Assembly: GCA_028285035.1 (NCBI GenBank)
Contig: JANQQF010000070.1
Span: forward strand, 124,001 to 188,000
Direction: 5' to 3'
Length of the DNA: 64,000 nucleotides
DNA from: Phycisphaerae bacterium
GTDB lineage: Bacteria; Chloroflexota; Anaerolineae; 4572-78; J111
In this document: positions 1 through 10,100 of the stretch, in pieces
How positions within the stretch are numbered: position 1 is the first letter of the stretch
How the letters are laid out: each line of letters begins with the position of its first letter
The notes under the pieces: generated by a model
Database searches by the model: none
Seen by the model: only the letters and a program-made list of their open reading frames with translations
What the model was told of the DNA's origin: nothing
Translations under genes and position numbers: made by a program

Positions 1-676
1 GCAGCCCTCGGAAGAGCCGCAACGAATTATTGACGCCCAAGCCATTCTGCGTGGTTCGCTAACAGCTTCGTTTGAGGCCAAATTCAAACCGGAAGCCTTA
101 ACGACCATCGCCAACGACCCCTGGCGAGAGATTGCCCGCGTGGCTCAGGTTCACCGCTGTGAAAGTTTGCTTCTGGGGCTGACAAATTTTTCACAGGGGC
201 ACACCGGCGACAATCTGGAACGGTTGATGACTCAGGTATCTTGTGATGTGGTGGTTCTGCGGGCCAAAGAAAATTGGCGACCCAAGAACGTCAAACGAAT
301 TTTGATTCCAGTTGGTGGCCAGGGCAATCATAGCGCGCTGCGGGCGCGGCTCTTAAGTAACTTCTCTCGCGAGGGCGATGGGGAGCGAGAATTCACCTTT
401 TTGCAAATTATGCCCGCCAACACCCCCGACAAAGAGCGTATCAAGGCCGAGCGACGTCTGCTGACCTTTGCCAAAGACGAAGTACCCAGAGAGCCGCAGG
501 TCAAAGTACTTTGCACAGATGAAGTGCGAGCCAGTATCACACAGGAAGCGGCAGAGGCCGATTTGGTGATTCTGGGTCTGCGTCAAGACCGTCAGCATCG
601 AGGCTTCGGCGACATTACCCTCCACATCGCCAAAAACACCGACACCCCAATTATTATGATCAGCCACCACAATTAG
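1..676 (+). CDS. C-terminal part of a transporter-like protein with tandem UspA-like domains (5' end outside window)
   Basis: The reading frame is open from the first bases, so this is the 3' end of a longer gene and the GTG at 140 is not a real start. The visible 224 residues form two nucleotide-binding-fold stretches of the universal stress protein type. The second begins near a KRILIPVGG segment and ends with a typical final strand (DTPIIMIS). Tandem Usp domains at a C-terminus are known in amino-acid permeases and cation-chloride-cotransporter-like proteins, where they act as cytoplasmic regulatory modules. That the missing N-terminal part is a membrane transporter is inference. A stand-alone tandem Usp protein is the alternative. 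Confidence 0.7.
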   Translation, partial: QPSEEPQRIIDAQAILRGSLTASFEAKFKPEALTTIANDPWREIARVAQVHRCESLLLGLTNFSQGHTGDNLERLMTQVSCDVVVLRAKENWRPKNVKRILIPVGGQGNHSALRARLLSNFSREGDGEREFTFLQIMPANTPDKERIKAERRLLTFAKDEVPREPQVKVLCTDEVRASITQEAAEADLVILGLRQDRQHRGFGDITLHIAKNTDTPIIMISHHN

Positions 677-886
677 TTACATCTCAGTAAGAAACTTCCT
701 GTGTGATTAAAGCTGTCGATTTTATGAAGCTACGTCTTGATACCATACCATAGTGATTTAAAGCCCATCTCAGCGGCCTAACGCCTGAGTTCAAGCGATT
801 AGGATGGTGAGACTACACTTGCCTGAATGGGTCTTTGCATCAATCGTGGCGGGCTAGCTGTCCGTAATCCCTTGGATGACTAACCA

Positions 887-2263
887 TCACCACGCCGAGT
901 ATTTCGGCATTTCGAAGATCGCATAGGCGGCGGGGCTGATGATATCGTTGCCAGAGATGGGGGGCCGAAGCATCGAGTAACCGACAGCGGGATGGCAACG
1001 ATCATAACGGCCAGTGACGGCGAAGTCGAAAACGACGAACATTGGACCCATCCAGGGCCAGTTGTTGTGAGCATACTCAAAGCCATTGACCAAATACTCG
1101 GCCTGTTGCGCCTCGCTGACCTGCCAAATGGTGTGCTCACCAAAGTTGCAGCCCTCTAGCCCCGCCAACCAACTAAATTCGGTGGCCCAAATAGGTGTAT
1201 CAAAGTCACCGTACTTCTCCATAATAGCCCGTTGCGCTTCGGGTTTACGGAAGTAGGGGTAGCCGTTGCCATTTTCATCAATGCCGGTGGGATGGTCGTG
1301 CGGCCAGGGACCGCCGTAGGGGTGACTGCCCACGGCATCTACCAACCCTTTAAAGCCATTGGCATACATATCTTCCAAAAATCTCAGGTCATCGTAATCA
1401 CCGCCAGGGGAGGGTGCGCCACTAACAATAATGGCTTGGGGATCAGCCGCCCGAATGGCGGCAGAGGTGGCGCGGAGGAGATTGACAAATTCGGCAGGGT
1501 TGGGGTTATTCTCCCATTCAAAATTGAGATTAGGCTCATTCCAGATTTCATAGGCGATGGTTTGGTAAGAGGCCCCATAGCGACTACGAATATGCGCCGC
1601 TGCTTCAGCCGCATTTTCGGCAAAATTTTCGATTTCCTCACCGGAGCGTGGGGCATCGGGCAACCCGCCATCAGTCCAGACAACCAATTTGAGCAAGACA
1701 TGTTGGGTATCATATTTGAGTAGATCACTCAAAAGATTATCGGCATTGTTGAGAAAATTGGTGTTATTACGCAGATTGAGGTCGTGTTTCGCCCAGGTGA
1801 ATCCCCCCTGTACTGCAAACGCCATATTTTTTGCCTCAGCCAACTGCACGCCATACCCCAAATGATATTCTGAAACCGCAGCCGCCTCTACCGCTTCCTC
1901 CTCAACAGCAGGGCTTTCTTCGGCTGCCGTTTGTACCTCAGCAGCAACTGGTTCTGGGGGCGGTGGGGTGGCCGTGGGAGGAACAGTGGTGGGGGTATCA
2001 GGGATGGATGTCGGGGACGGGGTATCTGTTGGAGGCAGGGGTGTTTCTGTCGGTGTGGGCGTACTGGTTGAGGTCTCGGTTGGTAGGGGCGTGGCCGTTG
2101 GATCAGGGGTCAAGGTTGGCGTTGAAGTGCGGAAGGCAGCCACTCGAACCCGGGTTGGTCGTTCGGAGCGCGTTTCGGTTTGAGTGAATGGGGTCGCACA
2201 AGCCAGATTAATAATTAGGACTGAGAGTAAAATTGAGGTGATATAACGATAAATTTTTTGCAT
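887..2263 (-). CDS. Secreted lipoprotein glycoside hydrolase (cellulase/GH5-GH39-like TIM barrel)
   Basis: A 458-residue protein. Residues 1-21 form a signal peptide ending in a lipobox-like NLAC with Cys22; Asn at -3 is not ideal, so plain secretion is possible. Residues about 47-105 are a Thr/Pro-rich linker, and an acidic Ala/Glu stretch runs to about 130. The rest is a clan GH-A-like barrel: the WNEP motif puts the acid/base Glu at 243, and WATEFSW puts the nucleophile Glu near 361, with an HPYGG loop between them. The role would be extracellular hydrolysis of a beta-linked glycan; substrate and exact GH family are not readable from sequence. The gene stands alone on the minus strand. Confidence 0.75.
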   Translation of the reverse strand: MQKIYRYITSILLSVLIINLACATPFTQTETRSERPTRVRVAAFRTSTPTLTPDPTATPLPTETSTSTPTPTETPLPPTDTPSPTSIPDTPTTVPPTATPPPPEPVAAEVQTAAEESPAVEEEAVEAAAVSEYHLGYGVQLAEAKNMAFAVQGGFTWAKHDLNLRNNTNFLNNADNLLSDLLKYDTQHVLLKLVVWTDGGLPDAPRSGEEIENFAENAAEAAAHIRSRYGASYQTIAYEIWNEPNLNFEWENNPNPAEFVNLLRATSAAIRAADPQAIIVSGAPSPGGDYDDLRFLEDMYANGFKGLVDAVGSHPYGGPWPHDHPTGIDENGNGYPYFRKPEAQRAIMEKYGDFDTPIWATEFSWLAGLEGCNFGEHTIWQVSEAQQAEYLVNGFEYAHNNWPWMGPMFVVFDFAVTGRYDRCHPAVGYSMLRPPISGNDIISPAAYAIFEMPKYSAW

Positions 2264-2276
2264 ATTTCAAATTGTG

Positions 2277-2831
2277 TTATTTTGCCTGACTAAATGCTTG
2301 CTCAAGAATGGTCACGATTCGCTTTCGTTCGCTGTTGTGCGCGATCCAGAAGGAAACAATGCTCACCAGAAAAGCGATTATGATGAAGACAAAAACGAGG
2401 CTTGGACCTGTACTGGTTCTTATGATGAGTATCGGGAAAATGACAATGACGGCCAATAACCATATCACAATCCAAATCGCATCAGAGAGTGGCATTCGCA
2501 GTTGGAGTTGTCTGTCGCTGGCTCGTAAATCAACATATCCCACATAGACGAGGCGTCTACGGTTACCAAACAGATTGCCCCAAAATGTCCGAGTTTCATC
2601 AACACTAATCAGAATTTCGCGATTCTCTGTTCGAATATAGTCAGCCTCATCACGGATAGTATGAGGTAGGGTGTCCAAAAAATGTAGTATCTCCAAGTCA
2701 AGTGGAACCGTCCAAATCCGCACCCCACGCCGCATCGGCCCGTCAAAATTACGGAAGCGATGGCGTTCATACACACTCCATAACCGTAACCCGATAACAA
2801 TCACTAAAAAAAGGACAACTGGAAAACTCAC
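2277..2831 (-). CDS. Small membrane protein of unknown function
   Basis: About 184 residues. I choose the GTG at 2831 because it overlaps the stop of the upstream metallophosphoesterase gene in the classic GTGA arrangement; an ATG further upstream (2876) would give a 49-base overlap. There is one N-terminal membrane segment, a soluble middle of about 90 residues, and two closely spaced hydrophobic segments near the C-terminus followed by a charged tail. I do not recognise the family. The overlap suggests translational coupling with the phosphoesterase, so a shared envelope role is likely but unproven. Confidence 0.6.
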   Translation of the reverse strand: MSFPVVLFLVIVIGLRLWSVYERHRFRNFDGPMRRGVRIWTVPLDLEILHFLDTLPHTIRDEADYIRTENREILISVDETRTFWGNLFGNRRRLVYVGYVDLRASDRQLQLRMPLSDAIWIVIWLLAVIVIFPILIIRTSTGPSLVFVFIIIAFLVSIVSFWIAHNSERKRIVTILEQAFSQAK

Positions 2832-4063
2832 TGACTTTTGCCTGACAACGTAAACTGAATAATTTCGGGAAGGCACAATAAGCGCATCCGGGGGGCACTC
2901 ATTCCTTCCAAACCGACACCACGACTGATGTACATCAGCGTATCCTGCTCAAGATATGGACCCATTTCATACTGTTTGCCCAGCACACTACTCGTGAGCA
3001 AGGCCCCGTAGAGCGGCATTCGAATTTGACCACCGTGGGTGTGACCACATAAATAAAGGTCAATGGGCAACGTTTGAGCCTGTGGCATCAATTCCGGGGA
3101 ATGATAGAGCAAAATACGGGGAACGTCAATTGGGGTGAGGTCGACTAAACTGCGAAGGGCTGACTCATCGGAGGGTAGGTCGTGCTCACAATCAAGGCCG
3201 ATCAAAGAAAGCTGGCGGCCATCCGAAAATGTCAGGACAGCCGCTTCATCACGAAGCAATCGAATATCTGTGTCGTCAAACAATGACGGGGTTGTCGTGC
3301 GCAAATCAACAGGCGGGCTACCAAGTGTCGCATACACCCCATACGGTGCCGAAAGTTGAGTCAAAATCTTCCGCACTTCGGCCCGAGCGGTCGGATCATC
3401 CACATAGGACAGATTTAGAAAATCACCTGTGATGACAATCAAGTCGGGATTGATTTGGGCAATATGATCCAACAAATCACGTTCACGTTGCGTCAAGCGC
3501 TCAACGTGTAGATCACTCAAATGTAATAATCGCAAAGGTGGGACATTCTCAGGCCATTGAGGAAAGTCGAGGGGACGATTTGTTAATCCTAATGCAAATG
3601 GTTCATAGAACAAACCCCAAGCATAGACAACTAAGCCAAATAACTGTAGCACCAGGGTCAACGTAAGGCCCACAGCCCCGCCCAAGAGCCAAGCGACAAG
3701 CCAGCCAACACCTGCCGCGCCAAGCCGGGGCACCGTCATCACAAACAGTTGGGGTCCGATTGGACCAAAGGAGCGGCCCGATTTTGGCAACCATTCCAAC
3801 ATCACCCAATCAAACAACGTAAAGAGTAAATATAGTCCTGCTGCGATATACGTCATCATTCCAAATGGGAGCCAAAGCAGTTGGACAAAGAACGTAAAAA
3901 TCAAAACAGCAACGGCAATTTGCCATCGTTGCCACCGAGCTGGAATGTGGGTAAACAGGAATACCTTATGAAGAAGTCGGTCTTCCAGCACATTCTCGGC
4001 TGGTGAATGGCGTGGTGGGTCAGCGGCCAATATTGAGACAGAATGAGATGGTTGTTGGGTCAT
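2828..4063 (-). CDS. Membrane-anchored metallophosphoesterase (YkuE/YaeI-like)
   Basis: A 411-residue protein with about four membrane segments in the first 170 residues, then a calcineurin-like phosphoesterase domain. The metal-binding motifs are visible in order: LSDLH, GDFLN, a later LYHSPE and the final GHTHGG. YkuE/YaeI relatives are membrane-linked phosphodiesterases acting on lipid or nucleotide substrates; the substrate here is unknown. The gene starts 8 bases after gyrA on the same strand and overlaps the next gene, so gyrA, this gene and the small membrane protein probably form one transcript. Confidence 0.8.
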   Translation of the reverse strand: MTQQPSHSVSILAADPPRHSPAENVLEDRLLHKVFLFTHIPARWQRWQIAVAVLIFTFFVQLLWLPFGMMTYIAAGLYLLFTLFDWVMLEWLPKSGRSFGPIGPQLFVMTVPRLGAAGVGWLVAWLLGGAVGLTLTLVLQLFGLVVYAWGLFYEPFALGLTNRPLDFPQWPENVPPLRLLHLSDLHVERLTQRERDLLDHIAQINPDLIVITGDFLNLSYVDDPTARAEVRKILTQLSAPYGVYATLGSPPVDLRTTTPSLFDDTDIRLLRDEAAVLTFSDGRQLSLIGLDCEHDLPSDESALRSLVDLTPIDVPRILLYHSPELMPQAQTLPIDLYLCGHTHGGQIRMPLYGALLTSSVLGKQYEMGPYLEQDTLMYISRGVGLEGMSAPRMRLLCLPEIIQFTLSGKSQ

Positions 4064-4071
4064 GTGATAGA

Positions 4072-6513
4072 CTAATCGGTCAAGGTGATGATACGATCTA
4101 ATTTATCTTTGCCACGAATCGCGATCAACTCTTTTCCTTTTTGGGTTCGCCCAACCTCATAAACTGATTTCCCATAAACGGTCTTGTTGTTACGCTTCTT
4201 TGACAGGAACATCACTCGGTCGTTGTTATTAATCACAATCGCTGCGGCCGCAGGACCAGTTTCCGTGCTGAGTGACAAGCCCTTCACGCCTTGACCATAC
4301 CGACCTTGTGTGGGGTATTCATCCAGATTGGTTGATTTCCCGTGACCAAGTTCGGTCATGATTAGCAATCTGCCCTTCGGTTTGACCAAATCAGCCCCAA
4401 CTAAAGCATCTTTCGCTTTGAGTTTTATGCCAAAAACACCCGCTGCAGATAGACCCATCGGACGTACTTCAATCTCAGCAAAGCGGATCGCTTGCCCGGC
4501 CTGACTAACCAAAACAACGTCATCCTCTCCAGGTGTTAGGAACGCTGATAACAAGGCATCATTCTTCTCAATGCCAATCACAGTTGAACTGTTCCCACGA
4601 ATTCCAGTTAAATCTGCCAAGGTAATCCGTTTCACGCGCCCCGCTCGAGTGGCGAGGAACAGGTAGCCCTCGATATCATCACCACCAGGCAAAGCAAAGC
4701 CGGAAACAACCGCCGCATCTCCAGAGCTAAATTCGCTGAGCGGTAGACCTTCCCCAGGTCCTTCACCCTCAGGCACTTGGTGCATTGGAATAATGACGGC
4801 TTGCCCATCCGCCCGGAACAGGTAGAGAGTATCACGGGTGCTGGCAGAAACGGACAGAATAAGCGGGTCTTTTTGACGACCACGAGCCGGTTCAAGAGCA
4901 GCCTCGGCAGACCAGCGACAAATCCGCCCCGTTTGACTGACGCAAACGACCACTTTCTCTTCCGGCACTAAATCTCCAGCCGTGATCAACGCCCCTTCCT
5001 GCAACACCTCATCAAATATCACTGTCCGACGCGGGGTATCATACTCTTCGCGCAGTTCAATCAAATCTTCTTTAATGACTTGTAACACTTTTTTGGGTGA
5101 TTGGAGTAAGGCTTCCAAATATTTGATATCTTTGAGTAGCTCTTTGTATTCGGTATCAATTTTTTTCCGCTCAAGCGCCACCAGTCGCCGGAGGGGCATA
5201 TCTAAAATGGCTTTGGCTTGTTCTTCACTCAACTTGAGTTTTTGGCGCAAGTTTTTGCGGGCAGTTTCGGTGGTTCGGGAACTACGGATCACTTGAATTA
5301 CGGTATCAAGTTTATCTAAGGCGATACGCAGACCCTCAAGAATATGAGCGCGTTTCTTCGCTTGTGCCAATTCGTATTCACTGCGACGAACAATGACATC
5401 TTGACGATGCTCGATAAATAACTGTAAGGCCCGTTTGAGCGGTAGCAAGCGGGGTTCACCTTCGACCAAGGCCAACATATTGATGCTAAATGTACTTTGC
5501 AAGGCCGTCATCTTAAATAGTTGCTTGAGTACATCATCAGGCTCAACCGTACGCGTCAGCTCAATCACCAAACGCATTCCCTGGCGATCCGACTCGTCTC
5601 GCAAATCGGTAATTCCCTCAATCTTGCCATCTCGGGCCAAGTCAGCGATCTTTTCCGTTAAATTCGCTTTGTTGGTTTGGTAGGGTAACTCAGTGATAAC
5701 CAGACGATTACGATTTCGGCTCATCTCCTCAACGTGCACCTTGGCTTGAACCTTAACCCGGCCCCGCCCGACAGCATAGGCACTACCAATTAAATCGTTC
5801 GCATCCTCAGACTTGCCTTTGCTACGCGCATAACGGTAAATAATACCCCCTGTGGGAAAGTCTGGCCCTTTGATAAACTCAAGAAGCTGGTCAATAGAAA
5901 CCTCTTTGTCCTTAACCATTTTGTCAAGCATAAAAATTAGGGCGTTACAAACTTCTCCCAAGTTATGGGGCGGCACACTCGTGGCCATCCCGACCGCAAT
6001 CCCAGCAGCCCCGTTAACCAAGAAGTTAGGCAACCGTGTGGGTAAGACCTTAGGTTCAGTCAGGCTTCCATCAAAGTTATCAGAAAAATCGACCGTATTC
6101 CGATCAATATCAGCCAGCATCTCATCAGCTAAATTGGCCATCCGAGCTTCAGTGTAACGCATCGCCGCCGGTGGGTCACCATCGATCGAACCAAAGTTTC
6201 CCTGTCCATCGACAAGCGGGGCTCGCATCGAAAAATCCTGGGCCATCCGAGCCATTGCTTCATATACGGCCACATCACCGTGCGGATGATATTTCCCCAA
6301 AACCTCACCCACAATTCTTGCACTTTTCTTGTAGGCCTGGCCTGACCGTAACCCCATATCATGCATTGCATACAAAATACGACGATGGACCGGTTTTAAA
6401 CCATCTCGCACATCCGGCAAAGCTCGTGACACAATGACACTCATCGCATAATCAAGATAGGCTTCCCGCATCTCTTTTTCAATATCAACTGCGCGTACAA
6501 CACCGATTTCCAT
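4072..6513 (-). CDS. gyrA: DNA gyrase (type IIA topoisomerase) subunit A
   Basis: An 813-residue subunit that cuts and rejoins DNA through a catalytic tyrosine. I choose the ATG at 6513 because GGAGG lies at 6519-6523 upstream of it; the longer frame from 6543 lacks this support. The N-terminal [17 protein letters not shown] motif is intact, and the catalytic Tyr is Tyr120 in [10 protein letters not shown]. The quinolone-resistance region reads [12 protein letters not shown], so the positions matching E. coli Ser83 and Asp87 are Val81 and Glu85. The C-terminal half is a beta-pinwheel with a degenerate GyrA box (GRYGQGVKG), which favours gyrase over topoisomerase IV. gyrB is not in the window. 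Confidence 0.93.
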   Translation of the reverse strand: MEIGVVRAVDIEKEMREAYLDYAMSVIVSRALPDVRDGLKPVHRRILYAMHDMGLRSGQAYKKSARIVGEVLGKYHPHGDVAVYEAMARMAQDFSMRAPLVDGQGNFGSIDGDPPAAMRYTEARMANLADEMLADIDRNTVDFSDNFDGSLTEPKVLPTRLPNFLVNGAAGIAVGMATSVPPHNLGEVCNALIFMLDKMVKDKEVSIDQLLEFIKGPDFPTGGIIYRYARSKGKSEDANDLIGSAYAVGRGRVKVQAKVHVEEMSRNRNRLVITELPYQTNKANLTEKIADLARDGKIEGITDLRDESDRQGMRLVIELTRTVEPDDVLKQLFKMTALQSTFSINMLALVEGEPRLLPLKRALQLFIEHRQDVIVRRSEYELAQAKKRAHILEGLRIALDKLDTVIQVIRSSRTTETARKNLRQKLKLSEEQAKAILDMPLRRLVALERKKIDTEYKELLKDIKYLEALLQSPKKVLQVIKEDLIELREEYDTPRRTVIFDEVLQEGALITAGDLVPEEKVVVCVSQTGRICRWSAEAALEPARGRQKDPLILSVSASTRDTLYLFRADGQAVIIPMHQVPEGEGPGEGLPLSEFSSGDAAVVSGFALPGGDDIEGYLFLATRAGRVKRITLADLTGIRGNSSTVIGIEKNDALLSAFLTPGEDDVVLVSQAGQAIRFAEIEVRPMGLSAAGVFGIKLKAKDALVGADLVKPKGRLLIMTELGHGKSTNLDEYPTQGRYGQGVKGLSLSTETGPAAAAIVINNNDRVMFLSKKRNNKTVYGKSVYEVGRTQKGKELIAIRGKDKLDRIITLTD

Positions 6514-6659
6514 GACAACCTCCGCTGTTTTAGCTGTAAGCATCTGCCATTTTGAACGTTGGACAATGAATTGCCAATAAATTTACAAGAAAATGCTTAC
6601 TACAATTTTATATGACCATATCTTGCACAGAACATAATTTCTACACAAGATGTATGACC

Positions 6660-6687
6660 ATTATAGCCATTTTTATATGATTCCCAA
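6660..6687 (-). promoter_or_regulatory. Candidate sigma-70 promoter for gyrA
   Basis: On the minus strand TTGGGA (6682-6687) is followed after 16 bases by a perfect TATAAT (6660-6665), about 150 bases upstream of the gyrA start. The nonamer TATGACCAT (plus strand) overlaps the -10 box and recurs 42 bases away, which could be an operator pair. Confidence 0.5.
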
Positions 6688-6753
6688 AACTTAACGTACA
6701 AAGTCGTGAGAAAAATTAATCTCAATCATTCTGTCTACACCTTAGTCTGAAAC

Positions 6754-6790
6754 AAAAAAAGAGAGCGAATTTTTAGATTCGTTCTCTTTT
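6754..6790 (-). terminator. Rho-independent terminator after rpsU
   Basis: A 14-bp stem with one G-U pair encloses a 6-base loop. On the minus strand it is followed by a run of seven T. It lies 25 bases beyond the rpsU stop and separates rpsU from gyrA. Confidence 0.85.
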
Positions 6791-6814
6791 GAAGACAAAA
6801 TTTAGCAGACAATC

Positions 6815-7018
6815 TTAGAAGTTGTTTGTCTGCCGACGTAACATTTTACGTCGTGCTTTACGAATGGCACGCTGCTTAGCTAGGCGACGTTGCTCGCTTT
6901 TTGAAACAAACCATCGCTTTTTACGGTAGGTACTTAAAACCCGCGCCTTAACAATTTCCTTGCGAAATCGCTTCAACAGCGAGTCTTGGCTTTCACCTGA
7001 TCTTAATTCAACACTCAT
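6815..7018 (-). CDS. rpsU: Small ribosomal subunit protein bS21
   Basis: A 67-residue, strongly basic protein with the S21 pattern: a short N-terminal strand, a KRFRKEI helix, then a long basic helix (VLSTYRKKRWFVSK onwards). S21 binds 16S rRNA near the anti-Shine-Dalgarno region and helps initiation. The start is supported by a strong purine-rich site (GGGGGTGA) 6 bases before the ATG. A TATAAT at 7045-7050 on this strand could start a short-leader transcript, and a long hairpin lies just upstream of it. The gene has its own terminator downstream. Confidence 0.93.
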   Translation of the reverse strand: MSVELRSGESQDSLLKRFRKEIVKARVLSTYRKKRWFVSKSEQRRLAKQRAIRKARRKMLRRQTNNF

Positions 7019-7055
7019 CTACTTCACCCCCTTTCCCAGTTAAAATTATAGAGGT

Positions 7056-7095
7056 ATGAAGGGTAAAATAGAATTCATCCTACCTCACCCTTCAT
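7056..7095 (-). promoter_or_regulatory. Hairpin in the rpoC-rpsU spacer
   Basis: The 9-mers ATGAAGGGT (7056-7064) and ACCCTTCAT (7087-7095) are perfect inverted repeats around a 22-base loop. No U-run follows on the minus strand, so it is a poor intrinsic terminator. A processing site or an rpsU leader control element are possibilities. Confidence 0.4.
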
Positions 7096-7114
7096 TATAA
7101 GGAATTATCAAAAT

Positions 7115-10100
7115 CTATTCATAGTTTAATGGTGCTTCACTGGCCCCATTCGTATCAGCGCCAGCTAATGAGTCGAGATTAATGTCATTTTTCAGAAGGT
7201 CAAGCACTTCAGCATCAAAATCATCATCAACTAACATACCATCTTCACCCTCGACATGACCATTGGTTTCTTCACCTTCACGCGTGTGATAGTGGAAGTA
7301 ACCTGTCCCCGCCGGGATGAGCTTGCCGAGTATAACATTTTCTTTCAATCCGAACAACTCATCACGTTTACCTTCAATGGCGGCTTGGGCCAGAACGCTG
7401 ATGGTGTGTTGGAAAGAAGATGCTGACAAGAAGCTCTCAGTATTGAGAGCTGCTTTGGTGATCCCGAGCAAGATAGGTCGACCTGATGCTGGTTTCTTAC
7501 CTTCTTCAATCAGCTTTTGGTTCATTTGCTGGAACTTCTGGAAGTCAAGCAACTCACCCGGCAAGAAATCGCTACCACCGCTAGTGACCAAGCGAACTTT
7601 GTTGGTCATTTGGCGAATGATGATTTCGATGTGCTTATCGTTAATCGGCACACCCTGTGAGCGGTATACGCGCTGAACCTCTTGCATCAAGTAAATCTGA
7701 GCGGCTTCCCGACCTAGAACCTGAAGAATTCGGCTTGGGTTGAGTGGTCCTTCAGTCACTTGCTGCCCCACGGCAACCATATCATTATCTTGGACAAGCA
7801 AGCGAGCGGCTGATTCTATTTCGTATTCTTCCTCGTCAACCGACTCCCAACGAATAATGACCTTGCTACCTTCTCGGAAGGCTTTTCCGCCGTGTTCAGC
7901 AATGATTTCTTGATCACCACGCTTGGCCAACTTGGCTTTTGCTGCTACCTCATCACCATCTTCGATCATGATGGCCCAGTTACCTGGGATTTCATACTCA
8001 TCTTGGCGCATTTCAGAGGCGACAACCTTGAGGACCCGACTACCATCATCATTATTGATCAGTTGCGCCCGCCCAGCGATGTCTGACAAGATCGCTTCCC
8101 CTTTGGGAACACGAGCTTCAAACAATTCCTGAACCCGTGGCAAACCGTGCGTGATATCCTTGGCCCCAGCCACACCACCTGTGTGGAAGGTTCGCAGGGT
8201 CAATTGTGTACCAGGCTCACCGATGGATTGGGCGGCCATAATTCCGGCAGCGGCCCCAATCTCAACCACAGATCCTGTTGCCAAGTTGATGCCGTAACAT
8301 TTCGCGCAGATTCCTTGCTCCAGTTCACAGTGGAGCGCGGAGCGAATAACCAAGTCATCTCGATTCTGTTTCTCAAGGATTTGGTACTCTTTCTCACCAA
8401 TCAGAGACGCCCCTTCAATTAAAACCTCACCAGTATCTGGGTCAGTAATGGTATTCACCAAGAAGCGACCAACTAGGCGTTCAAACATCTTCTCGCCCAT
8501 CTGTTTACTGGTTGTTTCGTTGATGAGCATCCCATTTTTGGTGCCACAATCTTCAACATTGATGATGACATCTTGTGAAACATCAACCAAACGACGAGTC
8601 AGATATCCAGCATCCGCAGTACGGAGCGCCGTATCTGCCAGACCTTTCCGTGCCCCGTGGGTAGAGATGAAGTACTCCAGAGCAGTCAAACCTTCACGGA
8701 AGTTAGAGCGAATAGGCAGTGGAATAATACGACCGCTGGGATCCGCCATCAGTCCCCGCATCCCAGCCAACTGACGAATAGGCTGGAAGCCGTTTTTGGT
8801 TGCCCCAGAGTCGGCCATAATTTTGATTGGGCTTTCAACATCAATCGCGTCCCGTACGGCCTCAGTGACCTCGTCTGTTGCCTCAGTCCAAAGCTCAACG
8901 GTTTTGATATACTTTTCATCTTCGGTAATCAGGCCACGACGGAATTGCTGCTCTGCTTTCGATACCTGATTCGTTACGCGCTCCAAAATGTCTTTCTTCT
9001 TTTCAGGCACGGTGATGTCAGAAATTGAAATTGTGGTTCCAGAACGCGTGGCATACTTAAAGCCAATCTTTTTGATTTCGTTTACGAAGTCAGCTGTGGC
9101 TTGCATTCCTAATACTTCGTAACTGCGGCCTACCAAGCGCTTCAAGCCACCTTTTTCCAAAATCTCGTTAACAAAGCGGAGTGGCTCTGGGATCGCTTGA
9201 TTGAAGAGTACCCGACCAACCGTGGTATCAATTGGCTCAGCATTCATTGCATCAGCGGTGTAGTGCATCAGCTTAATCTTGGCGTGAATATCAACCTTGC
9301 CGAGATTGTAAGCCAATTCGACCTCTTCCATATTGGAGAATACTTTGCCCTCACCCAACTGACCATCTCGTTCCATCGTCAGGTAGTATACCCCCAAAAC
9401 CATATCTTTGTTCGGGGATACAACAGGCTCACCATTTGATGGAAGCAGCAAGTTTTTGTTAGCCAACATTAATTCACGAGCCTCTTGAACTGCTTTCTGC
9501 GAAAGAGGAACATGAACGGCCATTTGGTCACCGTCAAAGTCAGCGTTAAAGGCTGAACAGACGAGTGGGTGAATTTGAATAGCGTTCCCCTCAACCAAAC
9601 TTGGTTCAAACGCTTGAATCCCGAGGCGGTGCAACGTGGGAGCACGGTTGAGCAAGATTGGTCGGGTTTGGATTACTTCTTCCAACACCTCCCAAACTTC
9701 AGGGCGATGTTGTTCAACAATACGCTTGGCCCCTTTAACATTGTTGGCGTAGTTATATTCAACCAATTTTTGAATAACAAAGGGTCGGAACAGCTCCAAG
9801 GCCATCTTCTTGGGCAAACCACACTGATGCAATTCCAAGTCTGGGCCAATTACAATGACCGAACGGCCAGAGTAGTCAACCCGCTTCCCAAGCAAGTTTC
9901 GGCGGAAGCGACCTTGTTTCCCCTTCAGCATGTCACTCAAACTCTTGAGCTGGCGTCGACCACGAGATGATACGGCTTTACCCCGGCGACTATTATCAAT
10001 CAACGAGTCAACCGCTTCCTGAAGCATCCGCTTTTCATTTCGCACAATAACATCAGGTGCCCCTAAGTCCAGCAAACGCTTGAGGCGGTTGTTTCGGTTG

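Larger units (their letters stand above)
6514..6814. other. AT-rich intergenic region between rpsU and gyrA
   Basis: This 301-base stretch holds the gyrA ribosome binding site, a candidate gyrA promoter (6660-6687), two copies of TATGACCAT 42 bases apart (6611-6619 and 6653-6661), and the rpsU terminator (6754-6790). I see no gene in it. Confidence 0.7.

Noticed and set aside
1831..2187. Plus-strand frames opposite the Thr/Pro-rich linker of the lipoprotein
   Set aside because: They are mirror images of the low-complexity linker; long open frames are expected opposite such repeats.
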